Positions 8,368 through 17,471 of a DNA stretch of 64,000 bases are shown piece after piece; positions within the stretch are counted from its first letter, which is position 1, and every line of letters starts with the position of its first letter. A model generated the notes under the pieces. It saw only the letters and a program-made list of their open reading frames with translations, did not search any database and was not told where the DNA came from. Origin of the DNA: Burkholderiales bacterium (GTDB lineage: Bacteria > Pseudomonadota > Gammaproteobacteria > Burkholderiales > Burkholderiaceae_E). Position numbers and translations under genes: made by a program. The DNA is taken from assembly GCA_026399875.1 (NCBI GenBank), contig JAPLQF010000019.1:49172-113171 (forward strand). The letters are read 5' to 3'.

Positions 8368-9900
8368 ATGAAACGTCGCACTGTCCTGTCTGTCGGTGCC
8401 GGTGCGGCCACTGCCTGGCTGACCGGGTGCGCCACGCAGGGCAGTGGTTCGCTTGACCGGGGATCCTCGAAGTCCGGGGTCGAGCCGAGGTCGATCGGCC
8501 CGGTCGACAGCTCGTTGGCGCTGCACCTGCATAACCGTCTGGGCTATGGCGCTCGTCCCGGCGATATCGAGAAGATGAAGTCGATGGGCGCGGGCCCCTG
8601 GATTGCCGCGCAGCTTGTGCCGGCCTCGATTGCTCAGCCCGCCGATCTGGTCGCCTCGCTCGATGCGATGCCGGTCCTGCAAGAGCGACATGCGCCGACG
8701 CTTGAGACCTACGCCCGCCGGCAGGCCGACGCATTGAGTCCGGCGCTGACCGAGTCGCAGCGGGCAGCTGCCCAGGCCGAACTGACTGCACTGGTCCAGC
8801 GGGTTCAGGGTCAGGCGAGGCAGGCGCGTCTGATGCGCGCAGCGACCTCGAACCGACAGCTCGAAGAGGTACTGGTCGAGTTCTGGTTCAACCATTTCAA
8901 TGTGTTCGCCGGCAAGGAGACCGTTCGGGTGACCGCCGGTTTTTATGAAGCCGAGGCGATCCGTCCGCATGTGCTCGGACGATTTCGTGATCTGCTCGGC
9001 GCGACCGCCCGCCATCCGGCGATGCTCAATTACCTCGACAACTGGCAGAGCGTCGCCAGCGGATTCGCGCTGCCGCGCGGCACGCCGCTGCCGCCAGGCT
9101 TCGTGATGCCCAGGGGCCCGAACGAGAACTACGCACGCGAGCTGCTCGAATTGCACACGCTCGGTGTCGATGGCGGCTATACCCAGACCGATGTGTCCGA
9201 GCTGGCCCGGGTTTTCACCGGCTGGTCCTTCGATCGCCGCAATCCCGGGCCGACCGACGCGTTTCGATTTTATGCGGCACGCCACGACAGCGGCCCCAAG
9301 CGACTCCTCGGCACGCAGGTGCCAGGCAGTGGCGAGCAGCAGGGCGAATGGGCGCTCGACCTGCTGGCAAGACATCCGGCGACCGCGCGCCACATCAGCC
9401 GCAAGCTCGCCGCCAGTTTCGTTTCCGATGAGCCGCCGCCCGCGCTCGTCGAGCGTCTGGCAGCCCGGTTTTCGCAAACCGACGGTGATCTGCGCGAGGT
9501 GATGCGAACGCTGATCTTCAGCCCGGAGTTTCTCGATCCGTCGATGCGCGGGGCAAAGTTCAAGACGCCCTATCAGTACACGGTCTCGGCGGTGCGCGCT
9601 TGTGCCATGCCGCTCGGTGATCCCCGGCAGCTCGCCGGCGCTGTCGCGCGCATGGGCATGCCGATCTTTCTGTGTCCGACGCCCGATGGCTGGCGCGATT
9701 CACGCGAGGCCTGGCTCAATCCGGAGGGGCTGCGCCAGCGGGCTGAATTCGGTATCCGGCTTGGCGGGCAGACGGGCGCTGCATTGACCGACACGCTGTC
9801 GGCGAGCCTGAGCGCCGGTGCGCAATCGGTGATGGCCGGACTTCCACCGAAAGAGCGAGTTTCAATGGCGCTCGCCAGTCCGGACTTCATGAGGCGCTGA
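8368..9900 (+). CDS. DUF1800 family lipoprotein
   Basis: Protein of 510 residues in the DUF1800 family, whose function is unknown. The N-terminus MKRRTVLSVGAGAATAWLTG leads to a lipobox Cys at residue 21, so it is probably an exported lipoprotein. Family hallmarks are FWFNHFNVFAGK, GPNENYARELLELHTLGVD and TQTDVSELARVFTGWSFDR. It starts at ATG 8368, 42 bases after ispH, with no convincing Shine-Dalgarno sequence, and is followed after four bases by a DUF1501 gene. The DUF1800-DUF1501 pair is widespread in proteobacteria and the two presumably act together. Confidence 0.88.
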   Translation: MKRRTVLSVGAGAATAWLTGCATQGSGSLDRGSSKSGVEPRSIGPVDSSLALHLHNRLGYGARPGDIEKMKSMGAGPWIAAQLVPASIAQPADLVASLDAMPVLQERHAPTLETYARRQADALSPALTESQRAAAQAELTALVQRVQGQARQARLMRAATSNRQLEEVLVEFWFNHFNVFAGKETVRVTAGFYEAEAIRPHVLGRFRDLLGATARHPAMLNYLDNWQSVASGFALPRGTPLPPGFVMPRGPNENYARELLELHTLGVDGGYTQTDVSELARVFTGWSFDRRNPGPTDAFRFYAARHDSGPKRLLGTQVPGSGEQQGEWALDLLARHPATARHISRKLAASFVSDEPPPALVERLAARFSQTDGDLREVMRTLIFSPEFLDPSMRGAKFKTPYQYTVSAVRACAMPLGDPRQLAGAVARMGMPIFLCPTPDGWRDSREAWLNPEGLRQRAEFGIRLGGQTGAALTDTLSASLSAGAQSVMAGLPPKERVSMALASPDFMRR

Positions 9901-9904
9901 CACG

Positions 9905-11080
9905 ATGGCCGACCGATCGTCGCAGAGCAAGCTGGTGGTCGTGATGCTGCGCGGCGCTGTCGACGGGCTCAGCGTGGTCGTACCGCATGGCGATCCGGCT
10001 TATTCCCGAAACCGGGCCGAGATCGCGATTGCCGCGCCGGGCCGATCCGACGGCGCCTTGCCGCTCGGTGCGCTTTTCGGTCTTCATCCGGCGCTGGCCT
10101 CGATGCTGCCTTTGTGGAGCGCCGATCGCCTCGCCTTCGTGCACGCGAGCGGATCGCCAGACCCCACCCGGTCGCATTTCGATGCGCAGGACTTTCTCGA
10201 GACCGCGACCCCGGGACGTCGATCTACGCCCGACGGCTGGATGAACCGTCTGCTCAAGGTTCTCGCCGACCCGGCTGCTGATGTCGCAAGGCCGCCGGTA
10301 CAGGCGGTCAATCTCGGCGCGACGATGCCGCGCATCCTCACCGGACCCATGCCGGTTGCATCTTTGCCTGCAGGCGGGGCCGATCAACAACGCGGTGGCG
10401 GGTCACCCGCACTCTCGCAGGCACTCGATCGCCTGTATGCCGACGATCGGATCGCCGGCGCAAGCTGGCAGGCGATGCGTGAGACCCGCCAGGCGATGCT
10501 GTCCGCCGCTTCAGCCGACATGGACGCCGGCATGGACCCGGGTATTACAAGGGGCGCGATCCCGTTGGCCGGTCTGTCGCAGGATGCCGCCCGCCTTGGC
10601 CGCCTGATGCGCCGCGAGCCCGGTATGCGCGCAGCCTTTTTTTCGGTCGGCGGGTGGGACACCCACACCAATCAGGGCGGCGCCCGCGGTCAGCTCGCCA
10701 CGCGCCTGCAGACGCTGGCCGGCGGGCTCACCGCCCTGGCTCAGGAACTCGACGACCGGCTCGACGATACCGTCGTGATCGTGATGTCCGAATTCGGTCG
10801 TACGGTGCGTCAGAACGGCACGCAGGGCACCGACCACGGCCATGGCAACGTCATGTGGCTGATGGGTGCCGGTGTTCGCGGCGGTCGGATCCATGGCGAA
10901 TGGCCGGGGCTTGAGGCGAGCGCGCTGCATGAGGGCCGCGACCTTGCGGTGACGACCGACTTTCGACAGGTCATTGCGGCAGTGCTCGAGCGCCATCTGC
11001 GGCTCGATGACCGCCAGTTGGCCTATGTGCTGCCGGATGGGCCCGGTCGGTCGCCTCGGCCCGATCTGCTGGCAGGCTGA
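9905..11080 (+). CDS. DUF1501 family protein, apparently without a signal peptide
   Basis: Protein of 391 residues in the DUF1501 family, which has an alkaline-phosphatase/sulfatase-like fold and unknown function. Core motifs are LVVVMLRGAVDGLSVVVP near residue 10, FFSVGGWDTHTNQGG, VIVMSEFGRTVRQNGTQGTDHGHGN and MLMGAGVRGG-like sequence (WLMGAGVRGG). Relatives usually carry a Tat signal; here only nine residues precede the core, and an in-frame stop at 9890-9892 with no intervening start excludes a longer product. It pairs with the DUF1800 gene upstream. Its last 58 bases overlap the convergent glycosyltransferase gene. Confidence 0.87.
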   Translation: MADRSSQSKLVVVMLRGAVDGLSVVVPHGDPAYSRNRAEIAIAAPGRSDGALPLGALFGLHPALASMLPLWSADRLAFVHASGSPDPTRSHFDAQDFLETATPGRRSTPDGWMNRLLKVLADPAADVARPPVQAVNLGATMPRILTGPMPVASLPAGGADQQRGGGSPALSQALDRLYADDRIAGASWQAMRETRQAMLSAASADMDAGMDPGITRGAIPLAGLSQDAARLGRLMRREPGMRAAFFSVGGWDTHTNQGGARGQLATRLQTLAGGLTALAQELDDRLDDTVVIVMSEFGRTVRQNGTQGTDHGHGNVMWLMGAGVRGGRIHGEWPGLEASALHEGRDLAVTTDFRQVIAAVLERHLRLDDRQLAYVLPDGPGRSPRPDLLAG

Positions 11081-11829
11081 GCGTCGGCCTGCTGCCACAG
11101 CAGCCACAGTTTGATGTACTTGTAGTAACTCGCCTGGCCGGTCATGAGCGCCACGCCCAGGCCCTGCGCGCCGTCCAGAAAACCGCGCCGCAGCAGGTAG
11201 GTGCGAATGAAGGCCCAGGCGCCGTGCAGCACTGCGCTCGCCGGGCTGGCCCGCTTGCCGCGCTCGAAACCCTGGCGTGCTCCCAGCGTCGAGTAGTGCT
11301 CGATCTTGGCGAGTACCTCCGAGTAGTCCTCGTAGGTGTGATGCAGAAGCGGTGTCGTCAGACGACCCACCGGACCGTCGCTGATCAGCCGCTCATGGAC
11401 CAGATCGTCGCTGAAACGGGCTCGCCCGCGGCGAAACAGGCGTGTGACGTGGTCGGGATACCAGCCGCCGTGCCGGATGAATCGCCCGCAAAAACTCGAC
11501 AGACGCGGCATCTCGAAGGCATCGGCCTGGCCCGCGGCCATGGCGGCGATGATCTCGTCGCGAAGGGCGGGTGTCACGCGCTCATCGGCGTCGATCGACA
11601 GGATCCAGTCGCTGTCCGCCTTGCCGATTGCAAGGTTCTTCTGCGGCCCGAATCCCGGCCAGTCCTCGGTTTCGAAGACCTCGGCGCCGAGCTCGCGCGC
11701 CAGTTGCGCAGTGCCATCCCGGCTGCCCGAGTCCACTACAATCATTCGATCGCACCAAGCCACCGCCGCCAGGCAGGCAACGATGTTATGCGCTTCGTCT
11801 TTCGTGATCAGTACAACCGAGATGCTCAT
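11023..11829 (-). CDS. Family 2 glycosyltransferase (WaaE/KdtX type)
   Basis: Inverting GT-A glycosyltransferase of 268 residues, probably acting on lipopolysaccharide core at the inner face of the cytoplasmic membrane. Seen are SVVLITKDEAHNI at the N-terminus, the nucleotide-binding VVDSGSRDGT, the GFGPQKNLAI block and the metal-binding DADERVTP. These are typical of the WaaE/KdtX group that adds glucose or heptose to the core, but the sugar cannot be told from sequence. It starts at ATG 11829, only 8-11 bases from the divergent ligase-like gene, and its 3' end overlaps the DUF1501 gene by 58 bases. Confidence 0.88.
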   Translation of the reverse strand: MSISVVLITKDEAHNIVACLAAVAWCDRMIVVDSGSRDGTAQLARELGAEVFETEDWPGFGPQKNLAIGKADSDWILSIDADERVTPALRDEIIAAMAAGQADAFEMPRLSSFCGRFIRHGGWYPDHVTRLFRRGRARFSDDLVHERLISDGPVGRLTTPLLHHTYEDYSEVLAKIEHYSTLGARQGFERGKRASPASAVLHGAWAFIRTYLLRRGFLDGAQGLGVALMTGQASYYKYIKLWLLWQQADAQPASRSGRGDRPGPSGST

Positions 11830-11840
11830 GGCAAGAGTTG

Positions 11841-13067
11841 ATGTGGCCTGACAAGTTCCGGCATCTGACGATCGCCAGCCTGCTGGTACTGGCGTTTCCG
11901 ATCCTGCTGCTGAGTGTTCCGAGAGGCGCCTCGGTGTTTCTGGTGGCCACGGTTGTGGCGCTGATCGCGGTCAGGCACGGGCTGACTGAAACCGCTCGCG
12001 CCAACGCAGCGGTTTTTCGGCCGCTGTCGCTGTCGATTCTAACCGTCCTGATGATCTGTCTTGCGTCGATCCTGCACTTTGATCTGGGCTGGAACACTCT
12101 CGACAATCCGAGCCGCATCATCCTGGCGTTTCTTGCATGTCTGCTGGTGATCCACCGGGGCGCCGACAGCCGTTTGCTGTGGGCGGGTGCACTGATTGGT
12201 CTGATCGCTGCAGCGGCAGTCATCGCCTGGCAGGCCGCAGTGCTCAATGTGCACCGGCCGAGCGCCGGACTGCCGCCGATCGTCTTCGCCAACATGGTGG
12301 CCGCGATTGCGCTGATCGGCTTCGTGCGGCCGGGCACCGACTGGCGCAGTCATGCGCTTGCCTGGGTAGGGATGTTTCTGGCGGCGCTCATCCTGATCGT
12401 CAATGGCTCGCGCGGACCCTGGATGGCGCTGGTGATCACCACCTTGCCGCTGATCCCGGTCAGGCATCGGGGCATGCGGCTGCCAGCCTATCTTGGCATC
12501 GTGCTCCTGCTGTTGCTGCTGATTGCCCTGGCCTTCACCCTGCCGGAGGTCGAACTCACCAGACGTTTTCAGGACATCGGGGGCGATATCGAACGCTTCG
12601 GCGCCGGCGACGCCGATTCAGCGGTCGGCGCCCGTTTGATGATGTGGCAGCTCGGTTTGCAGACCCTGATCGCCCATCCGCTGACCGGCATCGGTCTGAA
12701 TCAGTATGGCGAGCTGCTGATGAACCTGCCGCAGTGCCCGACCGCGCCGTTCTGCACGAAGCACGGTCATAACGATCTGATGGAGGCGCTCACCACCCTC
12801 GGCTTGCCCGGGATCGTGCTGCTTTTCGCGATGTTTGCGGTGCCGGCGATCCTGTTCAGGCGAATGCGCCGAGTCGCTCGCGAGCGCGGCGACACGGTTG
12901 GCGAGAGCCTCGCAGTGGCCGGCCTGGCGGTGGTGGTGGCGACCTGCATCAGTGGGCTGACGCAGGTGACCCTGGCGCATCACGTCAATATTGTCTTTTA
13001 CGCCGGCGCGATCGGACTGCTGCTGGGGCTCTCGGCACAGCAGGCCCGTGACGCCGGATCAGTCTGA
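11841..13067 (+). CDS. O-antigen ligase/polymerase-like membrane protein
   Basis: Polytopic membrane protein of 408 residues with about ten to twelve hydrophobic segments, of the Wzy/WaaL (O-antigen ligase) superfamily. The large periplasmic loop region includes HPLTGIGLNQYGEL and KHGHNDLMEALTTLGLPG, matching the HxHN element of ligases. Arg-rich NGSRGPWMAL is also typical. Paired with the divergent WaaE-type transferase it probably joins a glycan to lipid A-core. The start is ATG 11841; a TTG three bases earlier is possible. Polymerase versus ligase activity cannot be decided here. Confidence 0.82.
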   Translation: MWPDKFRHLTIASLLVLAFPILLLSVPRGASVFLVATVVALIAVRHGLTETARANAAVFRPLSLSILTVLMICLASILHFDLGWNTLDNPSRIILAFLACLLVIHRGADSRLLWAGALIGLIAAAAVIAWQAAVLNVHRPSAGLPPIVFANMVAAIALIGFVRPGTDWRSHALAWVGMFLAALILIVNGSRGPWMALVITTLPLIPVRHRGMRLPAYLGIVLLLLLLIALAFTLPEVELTRRFQDIGGDIERFGAGDADSAVGARLMMWQLGLQTLIAHPLTGIGLNQYGELLMNLPQCPTAPFCTKHGHNDLMEALTTLGLPGIVLLFAMFAVPAILFRRMRRVARERGDTVGESLAVAGLAVVVATCISGLTQVTLAHHVNIVFYAGAIGLLLGLSAQQARDAGSV

Positions 13068-13191
13068 GCGGCCCTCAGGGAAATTTCGCGGAACAGTGAT
13101 TTTTGTCATTCGTCGAGCGGCAGCGCTCACCTAAGTTCTGTCTTGTGGCAAGCGTCTTTGCTTTGCCGCCCGTTCAGACCGAGGTGACCCC

Positions 13192-13539
13192 ATGCAATGC
13201 GCCCCGTCGTGTCCGCCCTCCGGATCGCAGCGATTTGTTCCTGCAGCCGCCGCCGCTTTTTTCGTATCGATCGCCCTGATCTCACCGTGTCAGGCCGGAC
13301 CCGAGTTCACGACGATCAGTGCGGTCAACGCCTCGGCATCGGGTCATAGCGCCGACAAGCGCGCTGCGCCCTCGTCAGCATCGATGCAGACTTTCGGCAC
13401 GCTGGTTTCGGCCAAGCCTGCGAGCCAGCCCCTCTATCGCAGTTACGCCTCGTCAGTCGACCTGGGCACGGGTGATCTGACCGCCGGCGCGATCCGGTCG
13501 ATGCCGACCTCCTCGCAGAGCCCGCGCACGCTCCGCTGA
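13192..13539 (+). CDS. Small secreted hypothetical protein
   Basis: An open frame of 115 codons with no recognised family. Residues 15-36 form a hydrophobic signal-like segment (VPAAAAAFFVSIALISPCQA) ending at a plausible signal peptidase I site before GPEF. The rest is Ser/Ala-rich and probably disordered. GAGGTGACC lies just before ATG 13192 and supports translation. It stands alone between the ligase-like gene and the monooxygenase gene, with 124 and 108 bases of flanking non-coding DNA. It could be a small periplasmic or exported protein, or a chance frame in high-GC DNA. Confidence 0.5.
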   Translation: MQCAPSCPPSGSQRFVPAAAAAFFVSIALISPCQAGPEFTTISAVNASASGHSADKRAAPSSASMQTFGTLVSAKPASQPLYRSYASSVDLGTGDLTAGAIRSMPTSSQSPRTLR

Positions 13540-13588
13540 ACCTGCGACTTGCCTGAACGGTCCCTTACCGTCGATCCTGTCGGTTGAT

Positions 13589-13615
13589 GAGGCATGCCCG
13601 ATCGAGGCATGCCCG
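13589..13615. promoter_or_regulatory. Paired palindromic octamers upstream of the monooxygenase gene
   Basis: GAGGCATGCCCG occurs twice (13589-13600 and 13604-13615). Each copy contains the perfect palindrome GGCATGCC, spaced 15 bases centre to centre, 33-59 bases before the ATG at 13648. This layout fits a regulator-binding site, but no factor is known. Confidence 0.35.
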
Positions 13616-13647
13616 CAAGGATCAGACGACACAGGGGACGCACGATC

Positions 13648-15525
13648 ATGACGGCACCGATTCGCATCGACCAGGCCACCGGCTTCAAGGTCTTCACGAC
13701 ACGCGCTGCCAAGGCCAGCGACAGGATCGCCGGCAAGGGCTATTCGGCGATTTCCGACGATGCGCTCAAGGTACTGCCCGACGCGCCGATCGGTGCGGTC
13801 TTCAACGCCGATGAGCAGGCGCGCTATCGTGAATTCAAGGAAGCAAGGCGCGGTGCGGCCGACTACATGGCCATGGAGGGCGAGTTCGCGCGCTATCTCG
13901 AAGACGTCTATTCGGCCCCTCCGGTGCAGCGCGAGGCGCTGACCGACGAGTGCGACATCGTGGTCATCGGCGCGGGGTTTGCCGCCCTGCTGCTCTGGTA
14001 CAAGCTGCGCGAGGCGGGCTTTGGCGACGTGCGGTTCTGCGAGAAGGGCGGCGATGTCGGCGGCACCTGGTACTGGAACCGCTATCCCGGGATTGCCTGC
14101 GATGTCGAGGCTTACAGCTATCTGCCGCTTCTCGAGGAGATGGGCTATTTCCCGACGATGAAATTCGCCTCAGGTTTCGAGATTCTCGAGTATTGCCAGA
14201 GCATGGCGCAGCGTTTCGGCTTTTACGACCATTGCCTGTTTCACACGACGGTCGAGCAGACCACCTGGGATGAGGCCACGCAACGCTGGACGGTGGTGAC
14301 CGATCGCGGCGACCGCATGCGGGCCCGCTTCGTCGTGCTGGCAAACGGCATCCTGACCACGCCCAAGCTTGCCCGCATCGAGGGCATGGAGACCTTCAAG
14401 GGCAAGTCCTTTCACACCTCGCGCTGGGACTACACCGTCGATCTCGAAGGCAAGCGCGTTGGCATCATCGGCACCGGCGCGACCGCGGTGCAGGTCATTC
14501 CCGAGATCGCCAAGGTGGTCAAGCATCTGACCGTCTTTCAGCGCACACCGTCAACCATCGATGTGCGCGATCAGCGGGCCACCACGCCGCAGGAGATCGA
14601 GGCCTGGTCGAAGGAGCCCGGCTGGGCGCGGGCGCGCCGCGACCGGCTGGCAATGATCTCGTCGGGGCGCACCGCGCTGCAGGGCAATGATGACTTTCTG
14701 TCGGGCAAGGTCTCCGACTTCAAGGAACGCAAACAGTACGAGCGCGCGCTCACGCCGCAGGAGATGATCGCCAAGCAGCTCGACACCAATTTCCGGATCA
14801 TGGAGCAGATCCGTGCGCGGGTGGATGCCATCGTCAAAGACCCGAAAACTGCGGCGGCGCTCAAGCCTTATTACCCCTATGGCTGCAAGCGGCCGACCTT
14901 TCATGATGAGTTCTTGCCGACCTTCAACCTGCCGCATGTGACGCTGGTGGATACCGCGCCGCTTGGGGTCAGCCGCATCAACCAGCGGGGCGTGGTTCAC
15001 GACGGCACTGAATACCCGCTCGATGTCCTGATCTATGCAACCGGCTTTCAGTGGATGGCGACCTCGACCTTCAACATGATCACCGGTCGCGGCGGCCGCA
15101 CGCTGCGCGAGAAGTGGCAGACCGAGGGTGTCAAGACCTTTCTGGGCATGCACAGCGAAGGATTTCCCAACCTGTTCATCATGTCCGGCCCACAGGGCGG
15201 CGGTGGTCAGTTCAACTTCACCCTTGGCGTCGAGGCCCACACCGACTATGTCGTCTGGATGCTCAAGACGATGCGCGAGCGCGGTGTGGGTGTGGTTGAT
15301 GTCCGCAAGGATCCGGAGGTCGCTTACGCCCAGCATTGCCGCGATGCCGATCTGAACACCCGCGCCCTGCGCGATTGCCTGTCGTATTACAACGGCGAGG
15401 GCAATGCTGAGCCGGGCAGTCTTGCTTACTACGGGGGGCCGGGCCAGTGGCACGCCCTGCGAGGCACGGCGCAGGCGACGCTTGAGCCTTATGTCTTTGA
15501 CGGTGAGCAGACTCAGGCTGCCTGA
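13648..15525 (+). CDS. Flavin-containing Baeyer-Villiger monooxygenase
   Basis: FAD- and NADPH-dependent monooxygenase of 625 residues that likely converts ketones to esters or lactones. The FAD site is IVVIGAGFAALLLWYKL, followed by GGTWYWNRYPGIACD. The Baeyer-Villiger fingerprint FxGxxxHxxxWD is present as FKGKSFHTSRWD, and the NADPH site is GIIGTGATAVQVIPEIA. About 100 extra N-terminal residues precede the FAD site. ATG 13648 is preferred, with AGGGGAC upstream. It is a single-gene unit convergent with an amidohydrolase gene. The substrate is unknown; steroid or cyclic ketones are common for relatives. Confidence 0.92.
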   Translation: MTAPIRIDQATGFKVFTTRAAKASDRIAGKGYSAISDDALKVLPDAPIGAVFNADEQARYREFKEARRGAADYMAMEGEFARYLEDVYSAPPVQREALTDECDIVVIGAGFAALLLWYKLREAGFGDVRFCEKGGDVGGTWYWNRYPGIACDVEAYSYLPLLEEMGYFPTMKFASGFEILEYCQSMAQRFGFYDHCLFHTTVEQTTWDEATQRWTVVTDRGDRMRARFVVLANGILTTPKLARIEGMETFKGKSFHTSRWDYTVDLEGKRVGIIGTGATAVQVIPEIAKVVKHLTVFQRTPSTIDVRDQRATTPQEIEAWSKEPGWARARRDRLAMISSGRTALQGNDDFLSGKVSDFKERKQYERALTPQEMIAKQLDTNFRIMEQIRARVDAIVKDPKTAAALKPYYPYGCKRPTFHDEFLPTFNLPHVTLVDTAPLGVSRINQRGVVHDGTEYPLDVLIYATGFQWMATSTFNMITGRGGRTLREKWQTEGVKTFLGMHSEGFPNLFIMSGPQGGGGQFNFTLGVEAHTDYVVWMLKTMRERGVGVVDVRKDPEVAYAQHCRDADLNTRALRDCLSYYNGEGNAEPGSLAYYGGPGQWHALRGTAQATLEPYVFDGEQTQAA

Positions 15526-15587
15526 GCGGCTGATCGGCGTCTCCACCCGGCTCGAGCGAATTGCGCGAGCGATCGAGCGGGCTTCGT

Positions 15588-15619
15588 GAAATCAGGTCCC
15601 GATTTCAGGCCCTGATTTC
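15588..15619. terminator. Stem-loop between convergent genes
   Basis: GAAATCAGG (15588-15596) and CCTGATTTC (15611-15619) form a perfect 9-bp inverted repeat around a 14-base loop. It lies between the convergent monooxygenase and amidohydrolase stop codons. No T-run follows, so it may be a weak or factor-assisted terminator. Confidence 0.4.
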
Positions 15620-15630
15620 AGTCCGCGACT

Positions 15631-17379
15631 TCAGGCTGAGATGGTTGAAGCTGCCTGGGGAAGCTTCTGCTGCCCACGCACCAGCCTGCCCGGCAGCGCG
15701 CCGGTCGCTTGTCCATTGCGATAGGTGACCGTGCCCGAGACGATGGTGGCCACATAGCCGTCGGCACGCTGATGCAGTCGGCGCCCGCCCGCCGGCAGGT
15801 CATGTTCGACGGTGGGCACACGCACCTTCAGCCGATCGAAGTCGATCAGGTTGAAGTCGGCCTTGTGGCCGATCGCGATGCGGCCGCGATCGTTCAGGCC
15901 GGCAAGCGTTGCCGGCTCGCTGGTGAGTGCGGCAATTGCCTTGGGCAGGGCGATGCGCTGAGCGGCTTCGGCATCGCGTGCCCAGCGGGCAAGGTAATAG
16001 GTGGGGAAGCTCGCGTCGCAGATCATCCCGTAGTGCGCCCCGCCATCGGCGAGGCCCACGACAGTGTCGGGATGCTCGAGCATTTCGCGCACAGCCTTCA
16101 GATTGCCGTCGCGATAGTTGGCGCCGGGCTGATAGAAGATCGACTTGCCTTCGTTGGCGATCAGCAGGTCATAGGAAAATTCTTCCACCGATTTTCCGGC
16201 AGCAGCGGCCAGCCGGTCGATGCGATCGGCGACCTGCGGCTCGTAATTCGCTTCGGTCTCCCAGACATAGCAGTACTGAAAGGCGCGCACGGTCTTGATG
16301 TTGACCGGGTTGGTGTCTTCAGGCTGCTCGCTGAGCAGCTGCTCGCGGAAGACCGGGTCTTTCATTCGCTCCAGGCGCTGCGCAAGCGGCAGGCGGCTGA
16401 TCGCCTTGTAGCTCGGGTGATAGGCAAACGGGTGAAAGCTGAGCTCCAGTCCGTAGAGCATGCCAACCGGGCGCGGCGCGATCTGGGCGCGCATCGGCAG
16501 TCCGTCTTTCGTGGCTTGCGACAGGGCGGCGAGTGATTTTCGCCAGGCATCCGGGTCGCCTGCCGGCATCTGGATCAGCGAATACGACAGCGGCTGGCCG
16601 CAGCGCTCGGCAATTCGACGCATCACACCAAACTCGTGATCAGCATCGCCCATCGGTGCCGGGATGATCTGGAAGACGCCGCTGCCGGCATCCTTCAGGC
16701 CTTGCGCCAGCGCACCGAGTTCGTCTTCTTCCGAGAAGAGGCTGGGGGCGAGTTCGCCGGCCTTGGTCCGGTGCAGCATATTGCGCGAGGTGGTCACACC
16801 CAGAGCGCCGGCTTTGATGGCTTCGGTGGTGAGGCGGCGCATGGCGGCCAGGTCCTGTGCGGTGGGCGGCTCCTGCGTGGCCGCACGCTCGCCCATCACA
16901 TAGACCCGCAGCGCCGAGTGCGGCAGTTGCGCGGCGATGTCGATGTCGAACTGTCGTGCATCCAGCGCATCGAGATACTCGGGGAAGGTTTCCCAGTTCC
17001 AGGGCAAGCCTTCGATCATGACCACCTCGGGCACGTCTTCCACGCCTTCCATGAGCTTGACCAGGATCTCGCGCTGATCGGGTTTGCAGGGCGCAAAACC
17101 GACGCCGCAATTGCCCATGACCACCGAGGTCACGCCATGGCCGGAAGACGGCGCAAGACGATGCTCCCAGGTGGCCTGCCCGTCGAAGTGGGTGTGAACA
17201 TCGACAAAGCCCGGGGTCACCAGCAGACCCTTGGCATCGATTTCTTCGCGTGCTGTTCCGCTGATCGCGCCGATGGCGGCAATGCGGCCGTCCTTGACGG
17301 CGATGTCTGTGATGCGCGGCTCGCTGCCAAGGCCGTCATGGACTGTGCCGCCGCGGATGATCAGATCGAATTCGGTCAT
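15631..17379 (-). CDS. D-aminoacylase-type amidohydrolase
   Basis: Metal-dependent hydrolase of 582 residues in the amidohydrolase superfamily, D-aminoacylase / N-acyl-D-amino-acid deacylase branch. It shows FDLIIRGGTVHDGLG at the N-terminus, the metal motif VDVHTHFDGQATWE, VVMGNCGVGFAPC (the metal-binding Cys of this branch) and GLADGGAHYGMICD with the catalytic Asp. The final part, IAIGHKADFNLIDFD, belongs to the small beta domain. Start ATG 17379 follows GGGAGACAC; an upstream in-frame ATG at 17436 lacks such support. The natural substrate (N-acyl-D-amino acid or other amide) cannot be specified. Confidence 0.88.
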   Translation of the reverse strand: MTEFDLIIRGGTVHDGLGSEPRITDIAVKDGRIAAIGAISGTAREEIDAKGLLVTPGFVDVHTHFDGQATWEHRLAPSSGHGVTSVVMGNCGVGFAPCKPDQREILVKLMEGVEDVPEVVMIEGLPWNWETFPEYLDALDARQFDIDIAAQLPHSALRVYVMGERAATQEPPTAQDLAAMRRLTTEAIKAGALGVTTSRNMLHRTKAGELAPSLFSEEDELGALAQGLKDAGSGVFQIIPAPMGDADHEFGVMRRIAERCGQPLSYSLIQMPAGDPDAWRKSLAALSQATKDGLPMRAQIAPRPVGMLYGLELSFHPFAYHPSYKAISRLPLAQRLERMKDPVFREQLLSEQPEDTNPVNIKTVRAFQYCYVWETEANYEPQVADRIDRLAAAAGKSVEEFSYDLLIANEGKSIFYQPGANYRDGNLKAVREMLEHPDTVVGLADGGAHYGMICDASFPTYYLARWARDAEAAQRIALPKAIAALTSEPATLAGLNDRGRIAIGHKADFNLIDFDRLKVRVPTVEHDLPAGGRRLHQRADGYVATIVSGTVTYRNGQATGALPGRLVRGQQKLPQAASTISA

Positions 17380-17471
17380 GAGTGTCTCCCCCGTGTGGGT
17401 GCTGTGCTTGTCGATGGCATGCTGTGCCGATGCCATCCAGTGTAATCCGTGGCAAGGTGGTCAGGGTGAAC

